A stretch of DNA of 64,000 nt from Pseudomonadota bacterium (GTDB taxonomy: Bacteria > Pseudomonadota > Gammaproteobacteria > Xanthomonadales > Xanthomonadaceae), in assembly GCA_018242485.1 (NCBI GenBank), contig JAFEBV010000036.1, forward strand, positions 36,093 through 100,092. Direction: 5' to 3'. Numbering within the stretch: position 1 is the stretch's first letter; the number at the start of each line of letters is the position of its first letter. Positions 7,749 to 15,857 of the stretch are shown piece after piece. Made by a program: the position numbers and the translations under genes. Under the pieces are notes generated by a model. The model did no database searches. It saw nothing but the letters and a program-made list of their open reading frames with translations, and had not been told where the DNA came from.

Positions 7749-10637
7749 GTGGTCGGCTGGCGCGGCAGGTCCGCGATCCGCTTCCAGTTGCTCGGCCTGT
7801 TCGGCCTGCTCATCGTCGCCGGTTCGGCGGTGCTTTCGCTCGACGAAATCGAACGCCGGGAGCACCAGCAGAATCTGCACACGTTGGCCGACCAGACCCT
7901 GGTCAGCCTGCGCCTGATTCAGTCGGTGTCCGATGCCTACGGTCTGGACGACATCGGCACGGTGTTCCGCGTGCGCAACTACCTGATCGGCTGGGACGAC
8001 GGCCTCAAGGCCGCCGACGTTGCGCGCCGGCGCATCGATACCGACTGGAGCGCGCTGGCCCAGTTGCCGCGCACCCCCGACGAAGCCGCATTGCTGACCG
8101 ACATCGGCGCCGCCCGGGTGCGTGCCGACGCCGCGACCGTACGCTTGCGCGAAATCCTGCAAGCCAAGGACATCAAGGCGCTGGGGCATTTTGCCGACAC
8201 CGAACTGTTCCCGGCGATGGATCCGGTCACCGGACGGCTGCAGCGACTGGCCGCGCTGGTGCTCGCGCACGGCCAGCAACAGGTGGATGATGAAAACGCG
8301 CGTGCGCTGCGCAATGGCGAGATCCGGGTGGGCGTGTCCTTGCTGGCGCTGTTGCTGGCGGCGTGGTTCGGCAGCGGCCTGCTGCGCAACATCTACCGTG
8401 GTGTGGAAGCCCTGCTCGCCGCGACCACGCAGATGCGTCGCCACGATTACACCAGTCCGCCCAAATACCTTCCCAGCGGCGAACTGGGCGAGGTGCTCGA
8501 CGGTTTCCTCGCCTTGCGCGCGGAGGCGCGCGATGCCGAGATCGAGCAGGCCGAGCTGACGCTGCGCAACGAACAGGTGCGCGCGACGCTGGCGCGCAGC
8601 GAGGAGTTCCAGCGCTCGCTGTTCGCCGCCGCGCAGGTGGCGGTGATGTCCTTCGACCTCGACGGCCGTTTCACCAGTTTCAATCCTTACGCGGAGATGC
8701 TTTCCGGATACGCCGCGCGGGAGATGATTGGACATTACAAGATCGACCTGATCCTGCCGATCGAGGAAGCCGAAGAGGTGGCCCGCCACCTGAGCGCCGC
8801 CCTCGGCCGCGTGGTGACGGTGGACGAGCGCATCCTGCCGCTGTTGATGGACATGGGCGCGCAGGCGCAGGAATGGACGCTGCTGCGCAAGGACGGCGAG
8901 CGCGTGCCGGTGCTGCTGGCGCTGTCGGCGATGCGCGGCGAGGGCGGCGCGGCGACCGGCCATCTGGTCATCGCCACCGACTTGACCCGCATCAAGGAAC
9001 TGGAGGCGGCACTGCGTTCCAGCGAGATCGGCGCGCGCGAGGCCAGCCGCGCCAAGGGCGAATTCCTGGCGGCGATGAGCCACGAGATCCGCACCCCGAT
9101 GATCGGCGTCACCGGCATGCTCGAGGTGCTCTCGCACAGCCAACTCGATCCCGAGCAGCGGCGCACGGTCGCGGTCATCCAGCAGTCGGCGGCCTCCTTG
9201 CTGCAGATCATCGGCGACATCCTCGACTTCTCCAAGGTCGAGGCCGGGCGCATGGATCTGGCGCCGACCACGATCAGCCTGCAACAACTCCTGCGCTCGA
9301 CCATCGCCAATTTCACCGGTTCGGCGTCGAGCAAGGGGCTGGTGCTGGAATGCCGGATCGACCGCAACGTCGGCCCGGCGCACATCGTCGATCCATTGCG
9401 GCTGCGGCAGATCCTGTCCAACTTTCTGTCCAACGCGATCAAGTTCACCGAGCAGGGTTTCGTCCTCGTCGCGCTGGAGCGGCTCGGCGGCGCGTCTGCG
9501 GGCGAGCGCCTGTGCATCCGCGTCACCGACACCGGCATCGGCGTCACCGCCGAGCAGCAGCAGCGCCTGTTCCAGCCCTTCAGTCAGGCCGAGGGCAGCA
9601 CCACGCGGCGGTTCGGAGGAACGGGTCTGGGCCTGGTGATCTGCCGGCGTCTGGCCGAGTTGATGGGCGGGCAGGTGACGATGGAAAGCACGCCGGGCGC
9701 GGGCACCACCATGCGCCTGCTGCTGACCCTGCCGGAAGGCCAGGTCGAGGATCTGGAAACCCTCGACGAAACCCAGCCGGCACCGACCCACTTCCAGCCG
9801 CGCGCGCTGCCCAGCGTGCCGCAGGCGGTGGCCGAACGCAGCCTCGTGCTGCTGGTGGACGACCATCCCACCAACCGCCTCGTGGTCGCGCGCCAGCTCG
9901 CGCTGGCCGGCTACGCCTGCGAGACCGCCGAGGACGGCGTCGATGGTCTCGCCCAGTGGCGTAGCGGCCGCCACGCGCTGGTGCTCTCGGACATCCACAT
10001 GCCGCGCATGGACGGCTACCAGCTCGCGAGCGCGATCCGCGAGGAGGAGGCGCAGCGCGGCCTGGCGCGCACGCCGGTGGTCGCGCTCACCGCTGCCGCG
10101 CTCAAGGGCGAAGCCGAGCGCTGCCTCGCCGCCGGCATGGACGATTACCTGAGCAAGCCGGTGACGATCCCGCAGCTCGCCGCCTGTCTGCAGCGCTGGA
10201 TGCCGCACCTCGCGGTGTCGGTGGGTGCGGCGATGGCCGCCGCCGTGCCGCTGTCTCCGGCGGCGCAGCCCGCAACGCCGCCGCTGCCGCAGTTGCACGG
10301 CGCGCCGGCGGCGCTCGACCGCAGCGTGCTCGACGCCCTCACCGGTGGCGATGCCGCGCAGAACCGCGCGGTGCTGGACGACTACCTCGGCGCCACCGCA
10401 GCCGACCTGCAGGCGGCGCGGCACGCGCGCGAAGCCGGCGATGCCGCGCAGCTCGCCCGCGAGGCGCACAAGATCAAGGGTGCGGCCTTGCTGGTGGGCG
10501 CGCAGGAACTGGCCGCCGCCGCGCTGGCACTGGAGGAAGCGGCGAAGTCCTCCAACTGGCCGCAGATTCTGCCGTTGTCGGCCGATGTGGAGACCGCCGC
10601 CGAGCGCCTGCGGTTGCACGTGGCGCAGGAAGCCTGA
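7749..10637 (+). CDS. Hybrid sensor histidine kinase with PAS, REC and HPt domains
   Basis: 962 residues, GTG start one base after the upstream stop. Order: transmembrane segment (about 10-32), periplasmic four-helix-like sensor region, second membrane segment (about 198-216), HAMP-like linker, PAS (about 290-420), HisKA with His445 in MSHEIRTPM, HATPase with N box (NFLSNAIKFTE), G1 (DTGIG) and G2 (FGGTGLGL), receiver with Asp748 (SDIHMPRMDG), and HPt with His907 (REAHKIKGAA). This is the BvgS/ArcB-like multistep phosphorelay layout. It ends in an HPt and no DNA-binding regulator is nearby, so the REC-EAL protein upstream is the best candidate target. The signal sensed is unknown. Confidence 0.93.
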   Translation: MVGWRGRSAIRFQLLGLFGLLIVAGSAVLSLDEIERREHQQNLHTLADQTLVSLRLIQSVSDAYGLDDIGTVFRVRNYLIGWDDGLKAADVARRRIDTDWSALAQLPRTPDEAALLTDIGAARVRADAATVRLREILQAKDIKALGHFADTELFPAMDPVTGRLQRLAALVLAHGQQQVDDENARALRNGEIRVGVSLLALLLAAWFGSGLLRNIYRGVEALLAATTQMRRHDYTSPPKYLPSGELGEVLDGFLALRAEARDAEIEQAELTLRNEQVRATLARSEEFQRSLFAAAQVAVMSFDLDGRFTSFNPYAEMLSGYAAREMIGHYKIDLILPIEEAEEVARHLSAALGRVVTVDERILPLLMDMGAQAQEWTLLRKDGERVPVLLALSAMRGEGGAATGHLVIATDLTRIKELEAALRSSEIGAREASRAKGEFLAAMSHEIRTPMIGVTGMLEVLSHSQLDPEQRRTVAVIQQSAASLLQIIGDILDFSKVEAGRMDLAPTTISLQQLLRSTIANFTGSASSKGLVLECRIDRNVGPAHIVDPLRLRQILSNFLSNAIKFTEQGFVLVALERLGGASAGERLCIRVTDTGIGVTAEQQQRLFQPFSQAEGSTTRRFGGTGLGLVICRRLAELMGGQVTMESTPGAGTTMRLLLTLPEGQVEDLETLDETQPAPTHFQPRALPSVPQAVAERSLVLLVDDHPTNRLVVARQLALAGYACETAEDGVDGLAQWRSGRHALVLSDIHMPRMDGYQLASAIREEEAQRGLARTPVVALTAAALKGEAERCLAAGMDDYLSKPVTIPQLAACLQRWMPHLAVSVGAAMAAAVPLSPAAQPATPPLPQLHGAPAALDRSVLDALTGGDAAQNRAVLDDYLGATAADLQAARHAREAGDAAQLAREAHKIKGAALLVGAQELAAAALALEEAAKSSNWPQILPLSADVETAAERLRLHVAQEA

Positions 10638-10731
10638 GGACTCGTCGCAGCGTGGCGGACGTAGTTGCGCCGCACCTGACGCCGCCCGCGCATCGCGCTA
10701 TCGTCGGCTTTTCCCGTGTCGAGAACCTGCC

Positions 10732-12483
10732 ATGCGCAGCCTTCGTACTCCGCACACCTCGGCAACGACCGCATCGTCCCACGGCCGTGCGCTCGCTTTC
10801 GCCGTCGGCATTGTCTGCGCGCTGACCGGCGCCCACGCCGCCGACCGCGTCATCGGCCGTGCCTTCGCCACCCGCTCGGAGGTGTACGCGCCGCACGCGA
10901 TGGCCGCGACCTCGCAGCCGCTGGCCACCCAGACCGCGCTGTATGTGATGAAGCAGGGCGGCAGCGCGGTGGATGCGGCCATTGCGGCCGACGCCGCGCT
11001 CGGCCTGATGGAGCCCACCGGCGCCGGCATGGGCGGCGACCTGTTCGCCATCGTCTGGGATCCGAAGACGCACAAGCTCTACGGTTACAACGGCTCGGGC
11101 CGCTCGCCGAAATCGCTGTCGTTGGCCGAATTCGAAAAGCGCGGCCTGAAGGACATCCCGCCGCTCGGCCCGCTGCCGGTGTCGGTGCCCGGCTGCGTGG
11201 ACGGCTGGTTCGCGCTGCACGACCGTTTCGGCAAGCTGCCGATGAAGAACGACCTCGCGCCGACGATCCGCTACGCGCGCGAAGGCTTCCCGGTCAGCGA
11301 GGTAATCGCCTACTACTGGAACGCATCGGTGCCGCGGCTGTCGAGGTTTCCCGGTTTCGCCGAGCAATTCACCCGCGACGGCCGCGGGCCGCGCACCGGG
11401 CAGATGTGGACGCGCCCCACGCTCGCCGACACCTTGCAGAAAATTTCCGACGGCGGCCGCGACGCCTTCTACAAGGGCTCGATCGCGTACACGATCGCCG
11501 ATTACATGCAGGCGCAGGGCGGCTACCTGTCCTACGACGACCTCGCCTCGCACCACGGCGAATGGGTGCAGCCGGTCTCGACGAACTACCGTGGCTACGA
11601 CGTGTGGGAACTGCCGCCGAACGGGCAAGGCATCGCCACCCTGCAAATCCTCAATATCCTCGAAGGTTTCGACTTCTCGAAGATACCCTTCGACAGCGCG
11701 CAGCACGTGCACCTGTTCGTCGAGGCCAAGAAGCTCGCCTTCGCCGATCGCGCGCGTTTCTACGCCGATCCCGAATTCGTGAAGGTCGATGTCGCCGGCC
11801 TGATCTCGAAGGACTACGCAGCGCAGCGCCGCAAGCTGATCTCGATGGACAAGGCCGCGCGCGTGGTCGCGCCGGGCACCCCGCCGCAACTCGACGCCGG
11901 CGACACCGTGTACATGACCACCGCCGATTCGTCCGGCATGATGGTCTCGCTGATCCAGTCCAACTACCGCGGCATGGGCAGCGGCATGACGCCACCCGGG
12001 CTGGGCTTCATCCTGCAGGATCGCGGCGAGATGTTCGTGCTCAAGCCCGGCCATCCCAATTCCTTCGCGCCGGGCAAGCGGCCGTTCCACACGATCATTC
12101 CCGCCTTCGTCACCAGGGACGGCAAGCCGTGGCTGAGCTTCGGCGTGATGGGCGGGGCGATGCAGCCGCAGGGGCACGTGCAGATCCTGATGAACCTGAT
12201 CGACTACGGCATGAACCTGCAGGAAGCCGGCGACGCGCCGCGCATCCAGCATGACGGCACCACCGAGCCCACCGGCCAGAACACGCCGATGACCGACGGT
12301 GGCGAGGTGGATCTGGAAACCGGTTTCCCGTGGGAGACCGTGCGCGCGCTGCTGCGCATGGGCCACAGCGTGCGCTACGCCGACGGCCCGTATGGCGGTT
12401 ATCAGGCGATCGAAGTCAATCCGAATGGCGGCTGGATCGGTGCTTCCGAATCGCGCAAGGACGGGCAGGCGGCGGGGTATTGA
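10732..12483 (+). CDS. ggt: Gamma-glutamyltransferase, exported
   Basis: 583 residues. Cleaves or transfers gamma-glutamyl groups (e.g. from glutathione) in the periplasm. A signal peptide is visible (positive start, hydrophobic LAFAVGIVCALTGAHA, cleavage after AHA). The autoproteolytic site and nucleophile is Thr392 in GDTVYMTTAD, aligning with the Thr that begins the small subunit of E. coli Ggt. Other family marks are GGSAVDAAIAADAALG, EPTGAGMGGD and PLPVSVPG. Downstream, a 2OG oxygenase gene starts 4 bases after the stop. Confidence 0.92.
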   Translation: MRSLRTPHTSATTASSHGRALAFAVGIVCALTGAHAADRVIGRAFATRSEVYAPHAMAATSQPLATQTALYVMKQGGSAVDAAIAADAALGLMEPTGAGMGGDLFAIVWDPKTHKLYGYNGSGRSPKSLSLAEFEKRGLKDIPPLGPLPVSVPGCVDGWFALHDRFGKLPMKNDLAPTIRYAREGFPVSEVIAYYWNASVPRLSRFPGFAEQFTRDGRGPRTGQMWTRPTLADTLQKISDGGRDAFYKGSIAYTIADYMQAQGGYLSYDDLASHHGEWVQPVSTNYRGYDVWELPPNGQGIATLQILNILEGFDFSKIPFDSAQHVHLFVEAKKLAFADRARFYADPEFVKVDVAGLISKDYAAQRRKLISMDKAARVVAPGTPPQLDAGDTVYMTTADSSGMMVSLIQSNYRGMGSGMTPPGLGFILQDRGEMFVLKPGHPNSFAPGKRPFHTIIPAFVTRDGKPWLSFGVMGGAMQPQGHVQILMNLIDYGMNLQEAGDAPRIQHDGTTEPTGQNTPMTDGGEVDLETGFPWETVRALLRMGHSVRYADGPYGGYQAIEVNPNGGWIGASESRKDGQAAGY

Positions 12484-12487
12484 GCAC

Positions 12488-13186
12488 ATGATCAACAACG
12501 ACCTGAACGTCGATCACTGGAAGGCGCAACTCGCCGCGCGCACGCGCGTGCAGATTGCGGACTTCCTCCAGGCCGACGCGGCGCAGTTCCTGCGCGACTG
12601 CCTCGCCAAGCGGGTGCCGTGGCGGCTGGCCGAACACAGCGCCGGCGAATCGCGTACACACGGCCACGACGATGCGCTGGACGAGGCCGGCTATCGCGAG
12701 GTGCTCGATGCGGCCTACCGCAGCGCGCGCGATTCCTTCCAGTTCGTGTACGACAGCTACATGCTTGGCCACGCCCGGGCGCATGGCTGGGATCCGGATC
12801 TGCCGCTACACGGCGTGCTGGATTTCTTCAACAGCCCCGACTACCTCGAATTCGCGCGCTACCTCACCGGCGACGACACGATCAATGCCGTCAACGCCCA
12901 AGCCACGCGCTATCGTCCGGGCCAGTTCCTCACCCCGCACGACGACAAGAACAGTATCGAGGGCCGTCGCTACGCCTACGTCATCAACCTCAGCCGTGGC
13001 TGGAAGGCCGACTGGGGCGGCCAGCTCCAGTTCCTCGACGCCGAGGGCAACGTGATCGACACCCTGCTCCCGCGCTGGAACACGCTGTCGATCTTCCGCG
13101 TGCCGCAATTGCATCTGGTGAGTCTGGTTTCGCCGTGGGCGGGCGAGGATCGGTTGGCGATCACCGGCTGGATGCTGGCGCGCTGA
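12488..13186 (+). CDS. 2-oxoglutarate/Fe(II)-dependent oxygenase, prolyl-hydroxylase-like
   Basis: 232 residues. The C-terminal double-stranded beta-helix carries the iron ligands His151 and Asp153 (TPHDD), His209 (LHLVS) and the 2-oxoglutarate-binding Arg222 (DRLAITGW). It resembles the prolyl 4-hydroxylase alpha-subunit/YbiX-type proteins. The ATG at 12488 is preceded closely by the ggt stop, so the two are probably cotranscribed. Substrate unknown: it could hydroxylate a protein or a small molecule. Ends 3 bases from the convergent AAA ATPase gene. Confidence 0.85.
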   Translation: MINNDLNVDHWKAQLAARTRVQIADFLQADAAQFLRDCLAKRVPWRLAEHSAGESRTHGHDDALDEAGYREVLDAAYRSARDSFQFVYDSYMLGHARAHGWDPDLPLHGVLDFFNSPDYLEFARYLTGDDTINAVNAQATRYRPGQFLTPHDDKNSIEGRRYAYVINLSRGWKADWGGQLQFLDAEGNVIDTLLPRWNTLSIFRVPQLHLVSLVSPWAGEDRLAITGWMLAR

Positions 13187-13189
13187 GGA

Positions 13190-14701
13190 TCAATCTGCCG
13201 GCACCGTGCGCCCGCGCGCCCACTCTTGCAACGCCTGCACTTGCTCCGCCATCAGCACCGATAGCGGACGGGTGTTGTGCAGTTCGGCAAGGATATCGTC
13301 CTGCGTGAGCGGCCGGCGCGCGGCACGGGCGGCGTACAGCGAGGCGACGATCGCCTGTTCGATCTCGGCACCGGAAAAGCCTTCGCTGGCGGCGGCCAGC
13401 GCGGGCAGATCCATCGCCGCGGCATCGACCTTGCGCCGTGCCAGATGCAGGGCGAACACCTGCGCGCGCACATCGGCGGAGGGTAGATCGACGAAGAAAA
13501 TCTCGTCGAAGCGACCCTTGCGCAACAATTCGGCCGGTAGATCCTGCACCTGGTTGGCGGTGGCGACGAGAAACACGCGACTGCTGCGCTCGGCCATCCA
13601 CGTCAGCAGGTAGCCGAGCACGCGCCGCGACACCCCGCCGTCGGCATCCGCCGAGCCGCTGGCCAGCCCTTTCTCGATCTCGTCCATCCACAGCACGCAC
13701 GGTGCGAGCTGTTCGGCCGAGGCCAGCGCCTCGCGCAGATTCTTTTCCGTCTCGCCGTGGTACTTGTCGTACAAGGTGCCGAAGTCCAGCCGCACCAGCG
13801 GCACCCCGAAGCCGCCGGCGATCGACTTGGCCACCAGCGATTTGCCGCAGCCCTGCACGCCCAGCAGCAGGATGCCCTTGGGCGGATCGAGCGGGTAGTC
13901 GGTCGGCGTTGCGGCAGCCGCCATCGCCGGATCGGCGACGAACAGTTCGCGGCGCTGCTCCACCCACTGCTTGAGCCGCTTCGCGCCGGCCACGTCGGCG
14001 AACTTCGCGGTGTCGTATTCGAAATGCAGGTGACCGGAACGGTTGAGCAGCTCGAACTTCAACTTCGCCAGCCGGGGAATGTCGCCCGCATCGAGCACGC
14101 CATCGTCGAACACCAGTTGCCGGGCGATGCGCGCGGCGTCGGTCATCGACAGCCCGACGAGGTTGCGCACGATGGTCTTCACCGCTTCGGCATCGAAGGT
14201 GACGCGCTTGCCGCCGTTTTCCTTCGCGTATTCGATCGCGACATCCTTGACCAATTTCAGCAGCGCATTGGCATCGGGCAGGCGCAGCTCGAAACGCACC
14301 GCCAGCTCGTCCAGCCCGGGCGGCAGCTCGATCTTGCTGCCCACCAGCACCACCGTGTGTTCGAGGCAGTTGCGCCGTTGCGCGATTTCGCGCAACTGCC
14401 GCTGGGTGCCGGCGTAGCCGAGGTAGGGCATGAAATCCAGCAGCAGGTAGATGCCGCGCTGCTGCGCCTGCTGGATCGCGCGCAGCACGCTGGTGGCATC
14501 CGGCGGGCCTTCCGGCGGATCCTCGCGATCCATGTCCAGCCGGCTCAGGCCTTGGGTGATCGACCAGCGATACAGCGCGCGGAACACGTCCACCAGCACC
14601 CGCCGGAACAGCTCGACCACCCGCGGCTCGTCGGGCGTCTCGATCACGATCAGCGGCGTGTTGGCGCGCAACAGCGCAGCCAGATCCTGCAATTCCGTCA
14701 T
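13190..14701 (-). CDS. Ycf46-like AAA ATPase
   Basis: 503 residues, ATG at 14701 (MTELQDLAALLRANTP); longer in-frame upstream sequence is repeat-derived and rejected. The N-terminal half (about 1-225) is the family-specific region, with a strand LIVIETPDEPRVVELF. The C-terminal AAA module has Walker A GVQGCGKS (281-288), Walker B CVLWMDEIE (335-343), sensor 1 VATANQ and an arginine-finger region LLRKGRFDE. The arrangement and length match the Ycf46 AAA family, best known from cyanobacteria and plastids, where it affects CO2 use. Function here is unknown. Monocistronic by position. Confidence 0.85.
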   Translation of the reverse strand: MTELQDLAALLRANTPLIVIETPDEPRVVELFRRVLVDVFRALYRWSITQGLSRLDMDREDPPEGPPDATSVLRAIQQAQQRGIYLLLDFMPYLGYAGTQRQLREIAQRRNCLEHTVVLVGSKIELPPGLDELAVRFELRLPDANALLKLVKDVAIEYAKENGGKRVTFDAEAVKTIVRNLVGLSMTDAARIARQLVFDDGVLDAGDIPRLAKLKFELLNRSGHLHFEYDTAKFADVAGAKRLKQWVEQRRELFVADPAMAAAATPTDYPLDPPKGILLLGVQGCGKSLVAKSIAGGFGVPLVRLDFGTLYDKYHGETEKNLREALASAEQLAPCVLWMDEIEKGLASGSADADGGVSRRVLGYLLTWMAERSSRVFLVATANQVQDLPAELLRKGRFDEIFFVDLPSADVRAQVFALHLARRKVDAAAMDLPALAAASEGFSGAEIEQAIVASLYAARAARRPLTQDDILAELHNTRPLSVLMAEQVQALQEWARGRTVPAD

Positions 14702-14767
14702 CACTCTCGGATCGGCGCGAAGGGAACGAGAACGATAACAGAGCGGGGAACGCAGAGCGGTGATTGG

Positions 14768-14898
14768 GGGGAACTGGAACTGGGAGTGTGAACTGTGAGT
14801 GTGAACTGGAAATGGAAACTGGGAACGGAGAGCCGGTGGCGAGGCTTGTGCTTGTCTCCTCCCCCTGCGGCAGCAGGGGGAGGTTGGGAGGGGGTGAG
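14768..14898. repeat. Intergenic repeats: GAGTGTGAACTG copies and a family-A hairpin
   Basis: From 14768 to about 14830 short GGAACTGG/GAGTGTGAACTG units recur. At 14858-14883 CCTCCCCCTGC and GCAGGGGGAGG form an 11-bp stem with a 4-base loop, followed by TTGGGAGGGGGTGAG to 14898. This hairpin plus tail recurs (reverse orientation) at 17226-17265 and in variants near 45564, 48393 and 48469. It fills the region upstream of the AAA ATPase start. Confidence 0.7.
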
Positions 14899-14952
14899 AT
14901 CTGGGAGATGCCGCAGTGGTCGGTGCGTCCGCCATCCAATAGCATAATCGTA

Positions 14953-14994
14953 TGTCGATATACCGTTGACAGATATATCGGACACGGATATAGT
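14953..14994 (+). promoter_or_regulatory. Promoter with overlapping dyad, upstream of padR-like gene
   Basis: A -35 box TTGACA (14966-14971) and a -10 box TATAGT (14989-14994) are separated by exactly 17 bases. An imperfect dyad (TGTCGATATA at 14953-14962 and TATATCGGACA at 14974-14984) overlaps the -35. This is by far the best sigma-70-like promoter noted in the window. The dyad is a plausible PadR operator for autorepression. Confidence 0.75.
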
Positions 14995-15024
14995 GTCTAT
15001 CAAGTCACCGATCGAGCCCGTCCG

Positions 15025-15381
15025 ATGCCCAGCCCAGCGCCATTACCCGCACCGCTGTCCCCGGCCATGCACCACATCCTGCTCGCCTTGCTGGAAGGCG
15101 ACTTGCACGGCTACGCGATCATGCAGGCGGTGGAAGCGCTCAGCGACGGTGCGATGCGGCTGGGGCCGGGCACCCTGTACGGCACGATCAAGCGTCTGCT
15201 CGAGCTGCATCTGGTCGAGGAAACCGACGAGCGCCCGGTGGCCGATGACGACGAGCGTCGCCGCTACTACCGGCTCACCACCGCCGGGCGCGAAGCGGTG
15301 CGCGCCGAGACCTCGCGGCTGTCGCGACTGGTGCGCTTCGCCACCCGCCACGCCCGCGGCGCGCTGGAGGTGCCGGCATGA
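15025..15381 (+). CDS. PadR-family transcriptional regulator
   Basis: 118 residues. Start ATG 15025, about 30 bases after the -10 box. Winged helix of PadR type: HHILLALLEGDLHGYAIMQAVE, GPGTLYGTIKRLLELHLVEE and wing DERRRYYRLTTAGREAV. PadR proteins with short C-termini are dimeric repressors of adjacent membrane-protein or exporter genes. Its stop overlaps the next start (ATGA), so it is first in a three-gene coupled operon. Confidence 0.92.
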   Translation: MPSPAPLPAPLSPAMHHILLALLEGDLHGYAIMQAVEALSDGAMRLGPGTLYGTIKRLLELHLVEETDERPVADDDERRRYYRLTTAGREAVRAETSRLSRLVRFATRHARGALEVPA

Positions 15382-15857
15382 ACCCTCGCCGCGATCCATC
15401 CTGGGTGCGCGTGTTCGAGCGCATCTACGCCGCCGCGTTGTACCTGTATCCGCGTGCCCATCGCGAGCAGTTCGGCACGCCGATGCGGCTTGCGTTTCGT
15501 GATCGCTGCCGACAGGCGGCGCGCGAAGAGTGGGGTGTGGAACGCTGGTTGATCGGCGTTGCCTTGCCCGATCTATGCGTCAGCGTCGTGCGTGAGTGCT
15601 TTACCCCTTCCCCAAACATACAGTCAGGAGATCCCATGCGCATTGCCACTGCCATTGTCCTCGAAGTCGTCGGTTCCGCTCTCATCGCCTTGTGCATGAT
15701 CGCCTTGTGGTTCGCCGTCCAGAATGACCGCTTCAGCCACCCGGGAGCATTCGACGCGCTGTTCGCGCTCCAGTTCGCCTGTGGCGTTGGCGGTGCGGTC
15801 TTGCTCGCAATCGGTATCCGCCAGCTCAAACCAGCCACCCGCGTGCGAGCCGCGTGA
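15378..15857 (+). CDS. Small membrane protein with permease-prefix-like N-terminal module
   Basis: 159 residues. Residues 10-48 (FERIYAAALYLYPRAHREQF, then GTPMRLAFRDRCRQA) form a cytosolic amphipathic module like the N-terminal prefix found on some ABC-type permeases. Two transmembrane segments follow (about 88-113 and 126-148). ATG overlaps the padR stop by four bases. The same N-terminal module opens the next gene, so the two arose in part by duplication. No catalytic motif. Probably a membrane target or co-regulated partner of the PadR protein; function unknown. Confidence 0.8.
   Translation: MNPRRDPSWVRVFERIYAAALYLYPRAHREQFGTPMRLAFRDRCRQAAREEWGVERWLIGVALPDLCVSVVRECFTPSPNIQSGDPMRIATAIVLEVVGSALIALCMIALWFAVQNDRFSHPGAFDALFALQFACGVGGAVLLAIGIRQLKPATRVRAA

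Noticed and set aside
7488..10619. 1043-residue minus-strand open frame
   Set aside because: It is antisense to the hybrid kinase, whose domains and motifs are complete; composition is His/Arg-rich as expected for an antisense frame in GC-rich DNA.
13190..14935. Longer AAA ATPase start at 14935 giving a 581-residue protein
   Set aside because: The extra N-terminus is translated from the hairpin and GAACTGG repeats; the family N-terminus begins at 14701.
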